A DNA stretch of 64,000 bases, from NCBI GenBank assembly GCA_002479785.1, contig DLPD01000005.1, forward strand, positions 1 through 64,000. The letters run 5' to 3'. This DNA comes from Cytophagaceae bacterium UBA7467 (lineage in GTDB: Bacteria; Bacteroidota; Bacteroidia; Cytophagales; Spirosomataceae). Of the stretch, positions 23,480 through 31,287 are shown one piece after another (the first letter of the stretch is position 1; each line of letters starts with the position of its first letter). The translations under genes and the position numbers were made by a program. The notes below the pieces were generated by a model. It was not told the DNA's origin and ran no database searches. It was given only the letters and a program-made list of their open reading frames with translations.

Positions 23480-24835
23480 CTATTTCTTTTTGTATAATTT
23501 AGGACTCACGAGCTCATATTGCTGAGTGAGAGAGGGAAGGTGTTGTTCAATTTTGGAAAAGTACCCCTCTGAATCATAGATGTAGGTAGGTTGATCCTTG
23601 TTGAAATATTCCTGAACGATAATGACATTTTTATAAGTGTTCAATTGGCTTAAAAGGGGTTTCGCTAATTCCCAGTTGACAAAAGGTCCAGCCATTTGAT
23701 TGTATAAATACTCCTCCATCTCAGGTCCTAGAATGAGCAGCTTTTCTTGGTTAATGGAAAGGCGTCTCGGTTTTGCGATATTGGGTTGGTCTAGCTGGTA
23801 AGTTAACACTACTGAACCCACTAGGGTCCATAAAATCAGTTCACGCTGCCAATTCTTCTTGATCACATAAAAGAGATTAAGCCCCAAATAAGCGAATGGA
23901 GGTAGCAAGAAAACAAAGTTAATTCGATGATAAGAAGGGAAATTTGTTACTGCTATGAGGCTGAAAAATAACCAAATTAACGTTGTTTGTTGTGCTTTCT
24001 GTGCATGAGCCCTGATTTTAGGATTACCTACCACTTTGTAAAGGCCGAATAGTCCAAAAACAAGGGCTGGGGCATAAAACAACAGGACTTTCTGTGCCTC
24101 TTCAGCTGAAATTAATTGGAATTCAAAAGCCGAATTTTGGAAAACTTGGATTAAATCTGAGAGGTTTCCACGGAACGAAAATACAATGGAGGTGATGGTC
24201 ATCACAATCAGATAACCGATCATAATAAGGATGATCTGGCGAATTGAGATACCAGAGAAGAATAGTAAACTAATGATGGCCCAAGGTAACAGCCAAAAAT
24301 AGGCAGGGAAAAATAGGGTTGCTGTGGCTAAATAGATTCCCACTAAGAAGACTCTATCGTTTACTAATAATGTCTTTTGCTGCTGAATGATCTCTTTCCA
24401 AGCTAAAAGTAGAAAGCTAAGTCCTATCAGCGCAGGGTCTGGTACCTTAAACTCTATACAAAGATGGAACAGTAAAAGGTAGGTGAAAAAGGCCAATCCT
24501 CCTAATTTGGGCATTAAATCAAAGGAAGTAATCGTTTGGTGAAACAGGTAGGCTTGAAAGGAAATTAGCCCGAAAGCGATGTAGGGATTGTAGGAAAGTG
24601 GAACAGCTAATAAATCAAGAAGCTGATAAAACCCAGTGGCAAATGGCCCCGTATTATCCCGAATGTCCTTGTATAGACGAAATCCTTGGTTTAATTTTTG
24701 TCCAATCAAATAGTTCTTAATTTCCCAGGGGAAATAGGTAAATCCTTGCTGAGTATACAGAAAAGCTATTAATCCACCTGCTAGCAAAATGAATAGCATC
24801 GAAATTAAGCTGTTGGATTTAATAAATTGTAACAT
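23480..24835 (-). CDS. Polytopic membrane protein, possible GT-C glycosyltransferase
   Basis: The 451-residue protein has about ten predicted membrane segments and a C-terminal soluble part of about 90 residues. Early in the chain a short loop after the first membrane segment (NTGPFATGFYQLLD, acidic DIRDN just before) is where GT-C enzymes such as ArnT carry their catalytic acidic residues. This resembles lipid-linked-sugar glycosyltransferases, but no family is certain. Neighbours (rpiB, rbfA) give no functional link. Confidence 0.6.
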   Translation of the reverse strand: MLQFIKSNSLISMLFILLAGGLIAFLYTQQGFTYFPWEIKNYLIGQKLNQGFRLYKDIRDNTGPFATGFYQLLDLLAVPLSYNPYIAFGLISFQAYLFHQTITSFDLMPKLGGLAFFTYLLLFHLCIEFKVPDPALIGLSFLLLAWKEIIQQQKTLLVNDRVFLVGIYLATATLFFPAYFWLLPWAIISLLFFSGISIRQIILIMIGYLIVMTITSIVFSFRGNLSDLIQVFQNSAFEFQLISAEEAQKVLLFYAPALVFGLFGLYKVVGNPKIRAHAQKAQQTTLIWLFFSLIAVTNFPSYHRINFVFLLPPFAYLGLNLFYVIKKNWQRELILWTLVGSVVLTYQLDQPNIAKPRRLSINQEKLLILGPEMEEYLYNQMAGPFVNWELAKPLLSQLNTYKNVIIVQEYFNKDQPTYIYDSEGYFSKIEQHLPSLTQQYELVSPKLYKKK

Positions 24836-24936
24836 ATTTGGCTAAACGAAGCCCTAAATTACGGTGATTCCAATTATTATTATGAAATTTGTAGGTGTTT
24901 TTTGAGATAAAAAGACCTAGAAAAAAGAGAGCAAGC

Positions 24937-25332
24937 ATGGAAACGAAGCGTCAGCAAAAATTTGGCCGTCAAATACAGAAGGATTTAAGTGATATTTTTC
25001 AAAAAGAGTTTAAAATGCTTTTTGGAAATGGTATGGTGACGGTAACCGAGGTAAAAATCAGTCCAGATCTTTCGGTAGCTCGTTGTTATTTGAGCTTTTT
25101 ATTGATTGATGATCGGGAAGCGGTGATGGATCAAATTGAGTTTCAAAACAAAGCCATTCGCAATGCCTTAGCGAATCGTATTCGCAAGCAAGTTCGGATT
25201 ATTCCTAACCTCGTTTTCTTCTTGGATGACACTGCGGCTTATGCGGCTAAAATTGAAGCCTTGTTCGAAGGTTTAGTGATTCCACCAGCGGAGGGAGATG
25301 TGCCTAATCGAGTGGCTGACGAAATTGATTAA
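24937..25332 (+). CDS. rbfA: Ribosome-binding factor A
   Basis: RbfA is a KH-fold protein that helps mature the 16S rRNA 5' end during 30S assembly. The 131-residue product starting METKRQQKFGRQIQKDLSDIFQ fits the family, with MVTVTEVKISPDLSVARCYLSF and the ending NLVFFLDDTAAYAAKIEALF. The frame is open from 24895, but the extra basic residues (MFFEIKRPRKKRAS) are atypical; GAGAG precedes the ATG at 24937. Five bases separate it from the permease gene. Confidence 0.92.
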   Translation: METKRQQKFGRQIQKDLSDIFQKEFKMLFGNGMVTVTEVKISPDLSVARCYLSFLLIDDREAVMDQIEFQNKAIRNALANRIRKQVRIIPNLVFFLDDTAAYAAKIEALFEGLVIPPAEGDVPNRVADEID

Positions 25333-25337
25333 TCCAG

Positions 25338-26585
25338 ATGAGCGTTTCCTTATTTGTTGCGAAAAGGTATTTTTTTTCCCCATTTAAGGCGAGTTTTATC
25401 ACCTTGATTTCCCGTATTTCGATGATCGGGGTGGGAGTGGAAGTCATGGCTTTGGTGCTTATTCTATCTGTTTTCAATGGATTAGAAGATTTTCAAAAAG
25501 GCCTTTTCAAAACATTTGATCCTGATTTAAGCATCGTTTCAACTTCTGAAACGCGCTTTTCACTGAGTCCAAATCAAATTCAACAGATTGCCTCCGTGTC
25601 AGGTGTGAAATCAGTCCAACCTATATTAGAGGATCAAGCGCTTATCCGGTATAACGGAAAGCAATTAGTTGTCACCCTAAAAGGGGTTGATTCCTCATTT
25701 ATAGCCTCAAAGCGCTTAAAAAATCAAGTAGTAGATGGAGATTACTTAGTTGAGTACGATGGCCATCCTTTCGGGATGGTGGGTGCGGGGGTTTTTTTGG
25801 CGATGGGCATGAATTTTGAGGATATTTACCACCCTATTGAGGCATGGTATCCTAATCAGAAGGCTTTAGCAAAATTCCAGATGACTCAAGAGGCGGCAAA
25901 TCAAAAGGGATTTTTTCCTTCCGGTGTCTTACAAGTGGAGCAGACTTTTGATAATCAAATGATTCTTGTTCCATTGAGCTGGATGCGTGATTTGACCCTA
26001 GCTGATTCTACCACGGTTTCTCGTTTTGAACTAATGTTAGCCGAGGGAGTTCAGGAACAGGATGTACAGTCTTCCATCCAAAAAATCGTGGGAAGAAATT
26101 TCCAAGTGAGAACGCGAGATCAACAACATGCCATCCTTTTACGTGCCATAAAAATCGAAAAACTTTTCGTGTTTATTTTGATGGCATTTATCATGGGGAT
26201 AGCATCTTTTACGCTTTTTTACGCACTTTCTCTATTAGTTATCGAAAAGCGGAAAGACCTCCGAACCTTATTAGCGATGGGCATTACCCAGTCACAATTA
26301 TTGCGTATTTTTCTATCCGTAGGACTATTTATTAGTTTTTCCGGCGCAGTGGTAGGGATGGTTCTAGGTTTTGCCTTAGGTTGGATACAACAAACGTTCG
26401 GAATTATCCCTTTAGGAATCCCGAACGCTTTGATTGATGCTTATCCCATTCAAATGGAATGGTTTGATTTTTTAATGACCGCGTTAGTGGTGATGGTGAT
26501 CACCTTTTTAGCTTCGATTATCCCGGCGCGAAAAGCCGTTCAAATGACCTTTGATCAGAAAATTATTCGGCCAAAGTCGGATTAA
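25338..26585 (+). CDS. FtsX/LolC-type ABC transporter permease
   Basis: The 415-residue membrane protein has one N-terminal membrane segment, a periplasmic domain of about 215 residues (MacB-like), and three C-terminal membrane segments from about residue 275 with the FtsX permease domain (EKRKDLRTLLAMGITQSQLLRIF; ending PARKAVQMTFDQKIIR). The pattern matches LolC/LolE, which extract lipoproteins from the inner membrane. No ATPase gene is adjacent, which is common in Bacteroidota. Its end overlaps the convergent symporter gene by 23 bases. Confidence 0.85.
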   Translation: MSVSLFVAKRYFFSPFKASFITLISRISMIGVGVEVMALVLILSVFNGLEDFQKGLFKTFDPDLSIVSTSETRFSLSPNQIQQIASVSGVKSVQPILEDQALIRYNGKQLVVTLKGVDSSFIASKRLKNQVVDGDYLVEYDGHPFGMVGAGVFLAMGMNFEDIYHPIEAWYPNQKALAKFQMTQEAANQKGFFPSGVLQVEQTFDNQMILVPLSWMRDLTLADSTTVSRFELMLAEGVQEQDVQSSIQKIVGRNFQVRTRDQQHAILLRAIKIEKLFVFILMAFIMGIASFTLFYALSLLVIEKRKDLRTLLAMGITQSQLLRIFLSVGLFISFSGAVVGMVLGFALGWIQQTFGIIPLGIPNALIDAYPIQMEWFDFLMTALVVMVITFLASIIPARKAVQMTFDQKIIRPKSD

Positions 26586-27801
26586 ATTCTCCTTCCCATT
26601 TCGAAACCACACAAGTAGCCACGCCGTTCCCTGCCACAGACGTAACCGTTCTACCCATATCCAAGAATGGGTCAACTCCTAATAATAAGGCGATTCCTTC
26701 AGCCGGAAGATTGAACATCGTTAAAGTTCCTGCGATAATCACGAGTGAGGCTCGAGGTACGCCGGCAATACCTTTGGAAGTAATCATTAAGGTCAATAAC
26801 ATCGTGATTTGTTGCTCTAAACTTAAATGAACGCCATAAGCCTGCGCAATAAATCCTGTTGCAAAGGTCATATACAACATTGACCCATCCAGATTAAAAC
26901 TATATCCTAAAGGTAAAACAAAGCCGACTATACGTCTACTGCAGCCGAATTTCTCTAATGCTGCAATCGTTTGAGGGAAGGACGCCTCTGAACTCGCTGT
27001 CGAGAAGGAGATAAGTAAGGCCTCTTTTAACTCTTTCAAGAGCTTCCAATATGGAATGCCGTTTACTAAACAGATGATCCATAAAATAACCACCGTAAAG
27101 AATACCAGGCCACCCATAAAGCAGATCATCAAATAGCCGTAGCTAATCAAAATACTTAAGCCTTTATTTGCCACAACGGTTGTCATGGCTGCAAATACCG
27201 CATATGGAGCCACTTCCATCACGTAGTTTACCATTTTAAAGATAACCTCCGCTAGGTTTTCAATGACGTGAATTAAGCGTTTTCCTACCTCACCAATGGA
27301 TCCTAAAGCGACGCCGAAGAAAAGGGAGAAGATAACGATTTGAAGAATTTCATTTTCAGCCAAAGCCTTGAAAAAGCTATCTGGGAAGATATGTAAGATG
27401 AAATCTTCTAACGTTTTAGCTTTGGAAGTATCGATACCTGTTTCTGTACCAGCCGCCGGTTTAGGCCAACTTTGCAAACTTCCTGGTTGCGTAATGTTTA
27501 CAACGACCAGGCCCGTTACTAAGGATAAAATAGTCGCAAAATAAAAGTATCCGATGGTTTTTGCCCCAATACGACCAACGGCTTTAAAATCGCCTAATTT
27601 CGCGATTCCTACCACCAAGGTACAGAATACTAAAGGTCCCACGATCATTTTGATCAGGCGAAGGAAAATTTTGGAAACGATTTGGACTTTAGCTCCTAAA
27701 TCATGGCTAACTTCTGGTTCAAAAGAAAGGAAAAAGAATTCTCCTAAAACAAGGCCCAGGATAAATCCAATGATAATTTTATTTGTTAAGGTTAATTTCA
27801 T
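26563..27801 (-). CDS. Dicarboxylate/amino acid:cation symporter
   Basis: This 412-residue DAACS-family transporter (GltP/DctA type) imports glutamate, aspartate or C4-dicarboxylates with Na+ or H+. Eight or more membrane segments are evident, with the serine-rich re-entrant loop SFSTASSEASFPQTI, the NLDGSMLYM motif and the second loop SKGIAGVPRASLVII; LGVDPFLDMGRTVTSVAGNGVAT closes the family region. It is the last gene of a four-gene minus-strand operon, overlapping the SRPBCC gene by four bases. Confidence 0.95.
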   Translation of the reverse strand: MKLTLTNKIIIGFILGLVLGEFFFLSFEPEVSHDLGAKVQIVSKIFLRLIKMIVGPLVFCTLVVGIAKLGDFKAVGRIGAKTIGYFYFATILSLVTGLVVVNITQPGSLQSWPKPAAGTETGIDTSKAKTLEDFILHIFPDSFFKALAENEILQIVIFSLFFGVALGSIGEVGKRLIHVIENLAEVIFKMVNYVMEVAPYAVFAAMTTVVANKGLSILISYGYLMICFMGGLVFFTVVILWIICLVNGIPYWKLLKELKEALLISFSTASSEASFPQTIAALEKFGCSRRIVGFVLPLGYSFNLDGSMLYMTFATGFIAQAYGVHLSLEQQITMLLTLMITSKGIAGVPRASLVIIAGTLTMFNLPAEGIALLLGVDPFLDMGRTVTSVAGNGVATCVVSKWEGEFNPTLAE

Positions 27802-28253
27802 AGTGGGTTGACGAGGGATAAATACTTTTTGTAAAATGGTTTTCTATAGAAAATCATTCCCCAAAGAAAGGGGAAAAGAAGGTAATTCAAAAATGCATGA
27901 TGAGTATCGAATGATATTTCATCGATAATTTCGCAAGTGACTTCGGAGGTTTTCTTCACTCTGTGCTTGTGTTGCCAAAATTGCAGTCCAAAAGGCATGT
28001 TAACTCCGCGATCAATAAAATACCATTCCTGCTCAGTTTCTAAGTCTTCTGTAATTAGTGAGCTCCAGGTTAGCTTTAAGAAAATGAGGTGGATAACAAG
28101 AACGACATTAGCATCTTTTTGGCATCCATCAAAGCGCTGCAACGCGACTCTAGGAAAAGGGGGCGATAACTGGAGCAAAAGATCAGCTGTAAAACGTTCT
28201 TTTACGTGGCTAACGGGTGCTTGGATAGGAGTGGTGATGGAGTAGGATAGCAT
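27798..28253 (-). CDS. SRPBCC-like ligand-binding protein
   Basis: The 151-residue protein resembles the SRPBCC/START fold: an N-terminal strand with IQAPVSHVKERF, then PFPRVALQRFDGC, WYFIDRGVNMPFGLQFWQHKHRV and a C-terminal helix region (FLNYLLFPFLWGMIFYRKPFYKKYL). Such proteins bind hydrophobic ligands; no function is known for this one. It overlaps the symporter gene as ATGA and is one base from the small gene upstream, so translation is probably coupled. Confidence 0.7.
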   Translation of the reverse strand: MLSYSITTPIQAPVSHVKERFTADLLLQLSPPFPRVALQRFDGCQKDANVVLVIHLIFLKLTWSSLITEDLETEQEWYFIDRGVNMPFGLQFWQHKHRVKKTSEVTCEIIDEISFDTHHAFLNYLLFPFLWGMIFYRKPFYKKYLSLVNPL

Positions 28254-28254
28254 A

Positions 28255-28527
28255 CTAAGCTACCAAGAGTTTTAATAAGGTCGCAAAAAAGGTTTTAACG
28301 CCCAAAGCAATATATTTTGCCCAACCAGCGCTTTCGTCAGAAGCCTCAGGTGAATCTTGCTCAGAAGGTATTTCGTTAGGCGTTATTTTAGAAGGATTTG
28401 CAGTCACTATTCTTGCGGAAGAATCCATTTGAATTGTTTTTGCCTTCGGATTAAGTGCGGAATACTCCACTCTGCCAAAGTTGCAAAATAGTGATATCGT
28501 GAAAAGGGCGATGATCAGTTTTTTCAT
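28255..28527 (-). CDS. Small secreted protein of unknown function
   Basis: I do not recognise this 90-residue protein. It has an N-terminal hydrophobic signal (MKKLIIALFTISLFCNFG), a polar middle rich in Ser, Glu and Pro (NEIPSEQDSPEASDES), and a hydrophobic C-terminal helix (YIALGVKTFFATLLKLLVA) that could insert in a membrane. It overlaps the coiled-coil gene upstream by four bases and belongs to the same minus-strand operon. Confidence 0.55.
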   Translation of the reverse strand: MKKLIIALFTISLFCNFGRVEYSALNPKAKTIQMDSSARIVTANPSKITPNEIPSEQDSPEASDESAGWAKYIALGVKTFFATLLKLLVA

Positions 28528-29195
28528 TTGATTTTTTGTTTCGCAGACTCAACGACTACTTTTTGTGCAGCAATTTCTTCTTCTTTTGTTTTTTGATCTA
28601 CTTTGTTTTGAACCTGATTCGTTAAAATCTTTTCTTTTTCGATTTTTGCTTCTTTTAAGCGTTCTTCTAAATTGTTGATTTGTCGGGAGTTAGAGTCTAA
28701 TTCGCGAATTAATCGTTCCGCTTGTTTGCTGTTCTTAGCTTGAGCAGCTACCAATTCGGCTAATTTGTTTTCTTCGATTCTTACCGCCTCTTCTAAATCT
28801 ACGATTTTGATAAAATCCTCTATCCAAGTGCTCGTTTCACTCAATTTTGCGTGACCTGTTTGGATGTATTCGTCATTTCCGGTGGCAATTGACACGAATA
28901 ATTTTACTTTCTTATTTTCTTCAGAAACTTTAGAGACAAGTACTAAAGGAGTATCGGAGATGTTAGCAATCTTGATATCAGAACTGGAATATGTCCCGTT
29001 TTTACCCTCAATTACTTTACCAAATTTACTCAAATAAGCTTTCCAGCTTGCTCTGGCAAATTTTTCTTGTGTATTAACGAAAGTGTATACACCTTCTTTC
29101 TTTGATTTATCTACTTCTGACATGCCAGAAAAAACTTGAGCTGAGGCATGGAATGCAATAGCAAAAAAGAAAAGTAGGAAAGCGATCTTCTTCAT
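28524..29195 (-). CDS. Secreted coiled-coil protein of unknown function
   Basis: The 223-residue protein has a signal peptide (about 1-19, ending HASAQ), a globular part of about 100 residues (FVNTQEKFARASWKAYLSKFGKVIEGKNGTYSSSDIKI) and a C-terminal coiled coil (about 132-223: EEAVRIEENKLAELVAAQ, then LIRELDSNSRQINNLEERL). No enzymatic motif is visible. It opens the four-gene operon ending in the symporter. A periplasmic scaffold or envelope protein is plausible. Confidence 0.65.
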   Translation of the reverse strand: MKKIAFLLFFFAIAFHASAQVFSGMSEVDKSKKEGVYTFVNTQEKFARASWKAYLSKFGKVIEGKNGTYSSSDIKIANISDTPLVLVSKVSEENKKVKLFVSIATGNDEYIQTGHAKLSETSTWIEDFIKIVDLEEAVRIEENKLAELVAAQAKNSKQAERLIRELDSNSRQINNLEERLKEAKIEKEKILTNQVQNKVDQKTKEEEIAAQKVVVESAKQKIK

Positions 29196-29211
29196 AAGAT
29201 GAAATTTTTAC

Positions 29212-29242
29212 TAAAGTTAGGAGATTTTTTTAGCTAGGGCAA
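29212..29242 (-). promoter_or_regulatory. Candidate promoter of the coiled-coil/symporter operon
   Basis: On the minus strand TTG (29242-29240), 20 bases, then TAACTTTA (29219-29212) resembles the consensus with one mismatch in each box. The -7 box overlaps the stop codon of the upstream methyltransferase gene. Confidence 0.35.
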
Positions 29243-30380
29243 CCTTGTTTTTGTTTGTATGATCTCTGAAAGCAAAAAGCGTCAATTCTCCACCATCTTT
29301 CAATTGAAATTTCTTCCGAATTTCGTCTGCTTTGATAGGGAAATTTCGGGTAGAGATATTCACTTTTCCGGCTGGCAAGACTGTCTGAATCCATTTCTTT
29401 TCCAAAGGTCCCACCGCTAAAACTTCAAACGTTCTACCGGCGAAATTAGTGTGAAGGTCTTCAGAAGTATATAAATGCGTGTTGGGAGCAATTTTCTTCA
29501 TTCCCTTACCTACCAATTTAAAGAATCCACCCTTTAAAATTCCTGCATGAGGTTCATAGAGGTAGTTAGCAACAGGACCAAAGTCGCAAATATTGGCTGA
29601 TTCAGCTGATTTTTTTGCATTGAAAAGGGTTGAGTTAGCCTGTCCTAATTCGATCACCTCAATTTCTGGGTCTTCCGAAGATTGAGACGTCTTCAGAAAG
29701 AGCAATTCTTTCACCTCGTTTTTAAAGCAAACAATATAAATCTTTTCTACTCCATCCAGCTCTTTGGTGGCCCGATCTAAATCCAATAAGGGACTCGTTT
29801 TTATCAGTAAACTTGTTTTGTTGCTGATGTAGGGGATTAATTCAAGCGCATTGGGCTCGCAATCTTGCAATAGGACGACTTTGTTGCCCTCGCCATCCCT
29901 TCTGGCCGGATCTACATAAATAAAATCAAATGATTGTCCACAATCTGAAAGCCATTGTAAACTATCGCCTATGTGGTGCTGGATGCTTTTTGCGTTTAAT
30001 ACAGAGTGGTTAAAGGCGGTGATTTTCGCTAGTTCTTCCTGTCTTTCGATATAATCCACCTCGCAGCCTGATTGTGTGAATGCGAAACTATCTAAACCCA
30101 TTCCGCCCGTTAGGTCCACCACTTTTCCGCGCACTAGTGAAGCCTTAAAGTTTGCCGTTACCTCGGAAGATGATTGTTCTAAGGCCAAAGATGGAGGGAA
30201 GAACACCTTTTCATTCGCCACCCAATGGGGCATTTTGTCCTTCAGTTTTTGCCTGGCTTTAATTTGGTCTACTAAAACAGGAATGGCTAAATTAGGATAT
30301 TTTGAAGCTTCCAGAGCAATCGCAACCGGATCTCTGTGGAGATTTTCTTGAATAAATTGGATTTCGTTTTCTCGAAGCAT
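29217..30380 (-). CDS. Class I SAM-dependent methyltransferase with THUMP-like C-terminus
   Basis: The 387-residue protein has a helical N-terminal region, a Rossmann methyltransferase core (about 80-230), and a C-terminal domain (about 290-387) like the THUMP-like module of Bacteroidota homologues. The core shows VVDLTGGMGLDSFAF for SAM binding, VDYIERQEELAKI and FIYVDPARRDGEGNK. The DPARR motif, in place of the DPPY of DNA/RNA N-methylases, is typical of this family. Substrate unknown, probably RNA. Confidence 0.82.
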   Translation of the reverse strand: MLRENEIQFIQENLHRDPVAIALEASKYPNLAIPVLVDQIKARQKLKDKMPHWVANEKVFFPPSLALEQSSSEVTANFKASLVRGKVVDLTGGMGLDSFAFTQSGCEVDYIERQEELAKITAFNHSVLNAKSIQHHIGDSLQWLSDCGQSFDFIYVDPARRDGEGNKVVLLQDCEPNALELIPYISNKTSLLIKTSPLLDLDRATKELDGVEKIYIVCFKNEVKELLFLKTSQSSEDPEIEVIELGQANSTLFNAKKSAESANICDFGPVANYLYEPHAGILKGGFFKLVGKGMKKIAPNTHLYTSEDLHTNFAGRTFEVLAVGPLEKKWIQTVLPAGKVNISTRNFPIKADEIRKKFQLKDGGELTLFAFRDHTNKNKVALAKKIS

Positions 30381-30444
30381 TCCCTAAAATTAGTACCTCT
30401 GCTTTAATTATTTTTATTTAAATTAGTGAAATTCAAAATTGCAG

Positions 30445-31017
30445 ATGACAGGATTAATTTTAGCAGCGGGAGCTTCGTCCCGTTTAGGTGAAGCCAAGCA
30501 ATTATTAGTGTATCAGGGCCAAAGTCTATTAGAACGGTCTATTCGATTAGCTTTTAGTGTCTGTAAAGAAGTGCAAGTTTGTTTAGGGGCAGAGGTGGAA
30601 CAATCCATTCGTATTATCGAAAAATTACAAAATGAATTTTCAACCTTGTCCTACGTGCAAGTCATTGATTGGGATAAAGGAATGGGGGAATCATTAGCTG
30701 TGGGCTTACAATCGATTGATTTTTCCAAAGATGTGTTAGTGCTTTTGTGTGATTTACCATTTTTGACCTCTAGCCATATCAAGAATTTAACTTCTTTGGC
30801 TAATCCGAATAGAGCCATTGTGGCCTCATTTCAAGGGGTTAACTCTCCGCCCGTCTTCATTCCCTCTGCCTTGCGCCCCCTGTTTAATGGATGGAGCGGT
30901 GATCAAGGATTGGGAAAATTTTGGCGCCAAAATCCGATGCTCTGTGAAATCATTCACTTCTCCGATAAATTCCGTGATGTGGATGTTCCGGAAGATCGGG
31001 AGTATTGGGGGATTTAA
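30445..31017 (+). CDS. MocA/MobA-like nucleotidyltransferase
   Basis: This 190-residue NTP-transferase starts with the signature GLILAAGASSRLGEAKQLLVYQG, followed by DKGMGESLAVGLQ and VLLCDLPFLTSSH with the metal-binding Asp. The pattern fits MocA-type molybdenum cofactor cytidylyl- or guanylyltransferases, but no molybdoenzyme genes adjoin, so substrate is open. A TTG lies two codons upstream; the ATG at 30445 is preferred. The stop codon lies inside a perfect 15-bp hairpin. Confidence 0.82.
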   Translation: MTGLILAAGASSRLGEAKQLLVYQGQSLLERSIRLAFSVCKEVQVCLGAEVEQSIRIIEKLQNEFSTLSYVQVIDWDKGMGESLAVGLQSIDFSKDVLVLLCDLPFLTSSHIKNLTSLANPNRAIVASFQGVNSPPVFIPSALRPLFNGWSGDQGLGKFWRQNPMLCEIIHFSDKFRDVDVPEDREYWGI

Positions 31018-31043
31018 AGAAAGTCGACGACTTTCTTTAAATC
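31011..31043. terminator. Perfect 15-bp hairpin at the end of the MocA-like gene
   Basis: GATTTAAAGAAAGTC (31011-31025) and GACTTTCTTTAAATC (31029-31043) are perfectly complementary around GAC. The gene's stop codon (31015-31017) is in the left arm. The array unit TCTAAAG begins at the right arm's last two bases. No T run follows on the plus strand, so it is a hairpin of uncertain termination strength. Confidence 0.7.
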
Positions 31044-31228
31044 TAAAGTACAAAGAGTAAAGAACAAAGCACAAAGTAGGTATTCGCTTCGCGAATGAAT
31101 TGATGAAATGTTTTTTGTGGAATACTTGTGTTTTATGGGACAACTAAAATTACATATACCATAAAAAATGGGCTTCAGCCATTTTTTATTCCAAATTTAT
31201 GCTTTTTGCTCTATGCTTTATGCTTTAA
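31042..31228. repeat. Heptamer-array element, locus D
   Basis: The left arm (31042-31076) is TCTAAAG, TACAAAG, AGTAAAG, AACAAAG, CACAAAG; the right arm (31199-31228), read on the minus strand, is TTAAAG, CATAAAG, CATAGAG, CAAAAAG, CATAAA. Junctions are AAAGTAGGTAT (31073-31083) and, on the minus strand, AAATTTGGAAT (31198-31188). Inside are a hairpin ATTCGC/GCGAAT (31082-31096), a stretch GAATTGATGAAATG shared with locus E, and a second hairpin at 31161-31189. The 64 bases between 31097 and 31160 hold no other recognisable feature. Confidence 0.78.
31161..31189. terminator. Hairpin terminator inside locus D
   Basis: ATAAAAAATGG (31161-31171) pairs with CCATTTTTTAT (31179-31189); with one bulged G the stem extends to GGC/GCC around TTCA. 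The T run makes it a plausible terminator for readthrough from the MocA-like gene before purL. Confidence 0.75.
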
Positions 31229-31255
31229 TTTTTATGCTCAATGCGTAAGATTTCC

Positions 31256-31263
31256 TATCTTTG
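31256..31263 (+). promoter_or_regulatory. Candidate -7 element of purL
   Basis: TATCTTTG matches TAnnTTTG; TTTA at 31231-31234 lies 21 bases upstream as an imperfect -33. The GTG start of purL is 24 bases downstream. The element sits 28 bases beyond the right arm of repeat locus D. Confidence 0.5.
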
Positions 31264-31287
31264 CATTTCAATTTTAAACTCAATTAA

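Noticed and set aside
30826..31143. Minus-strand 105-residue frame across the MocA-like gene end
   Set aside because: It reads through the 15-bp hairpin and the heptamer array; its repeated FKESRRLSLN segments are a by-product of those repeats.
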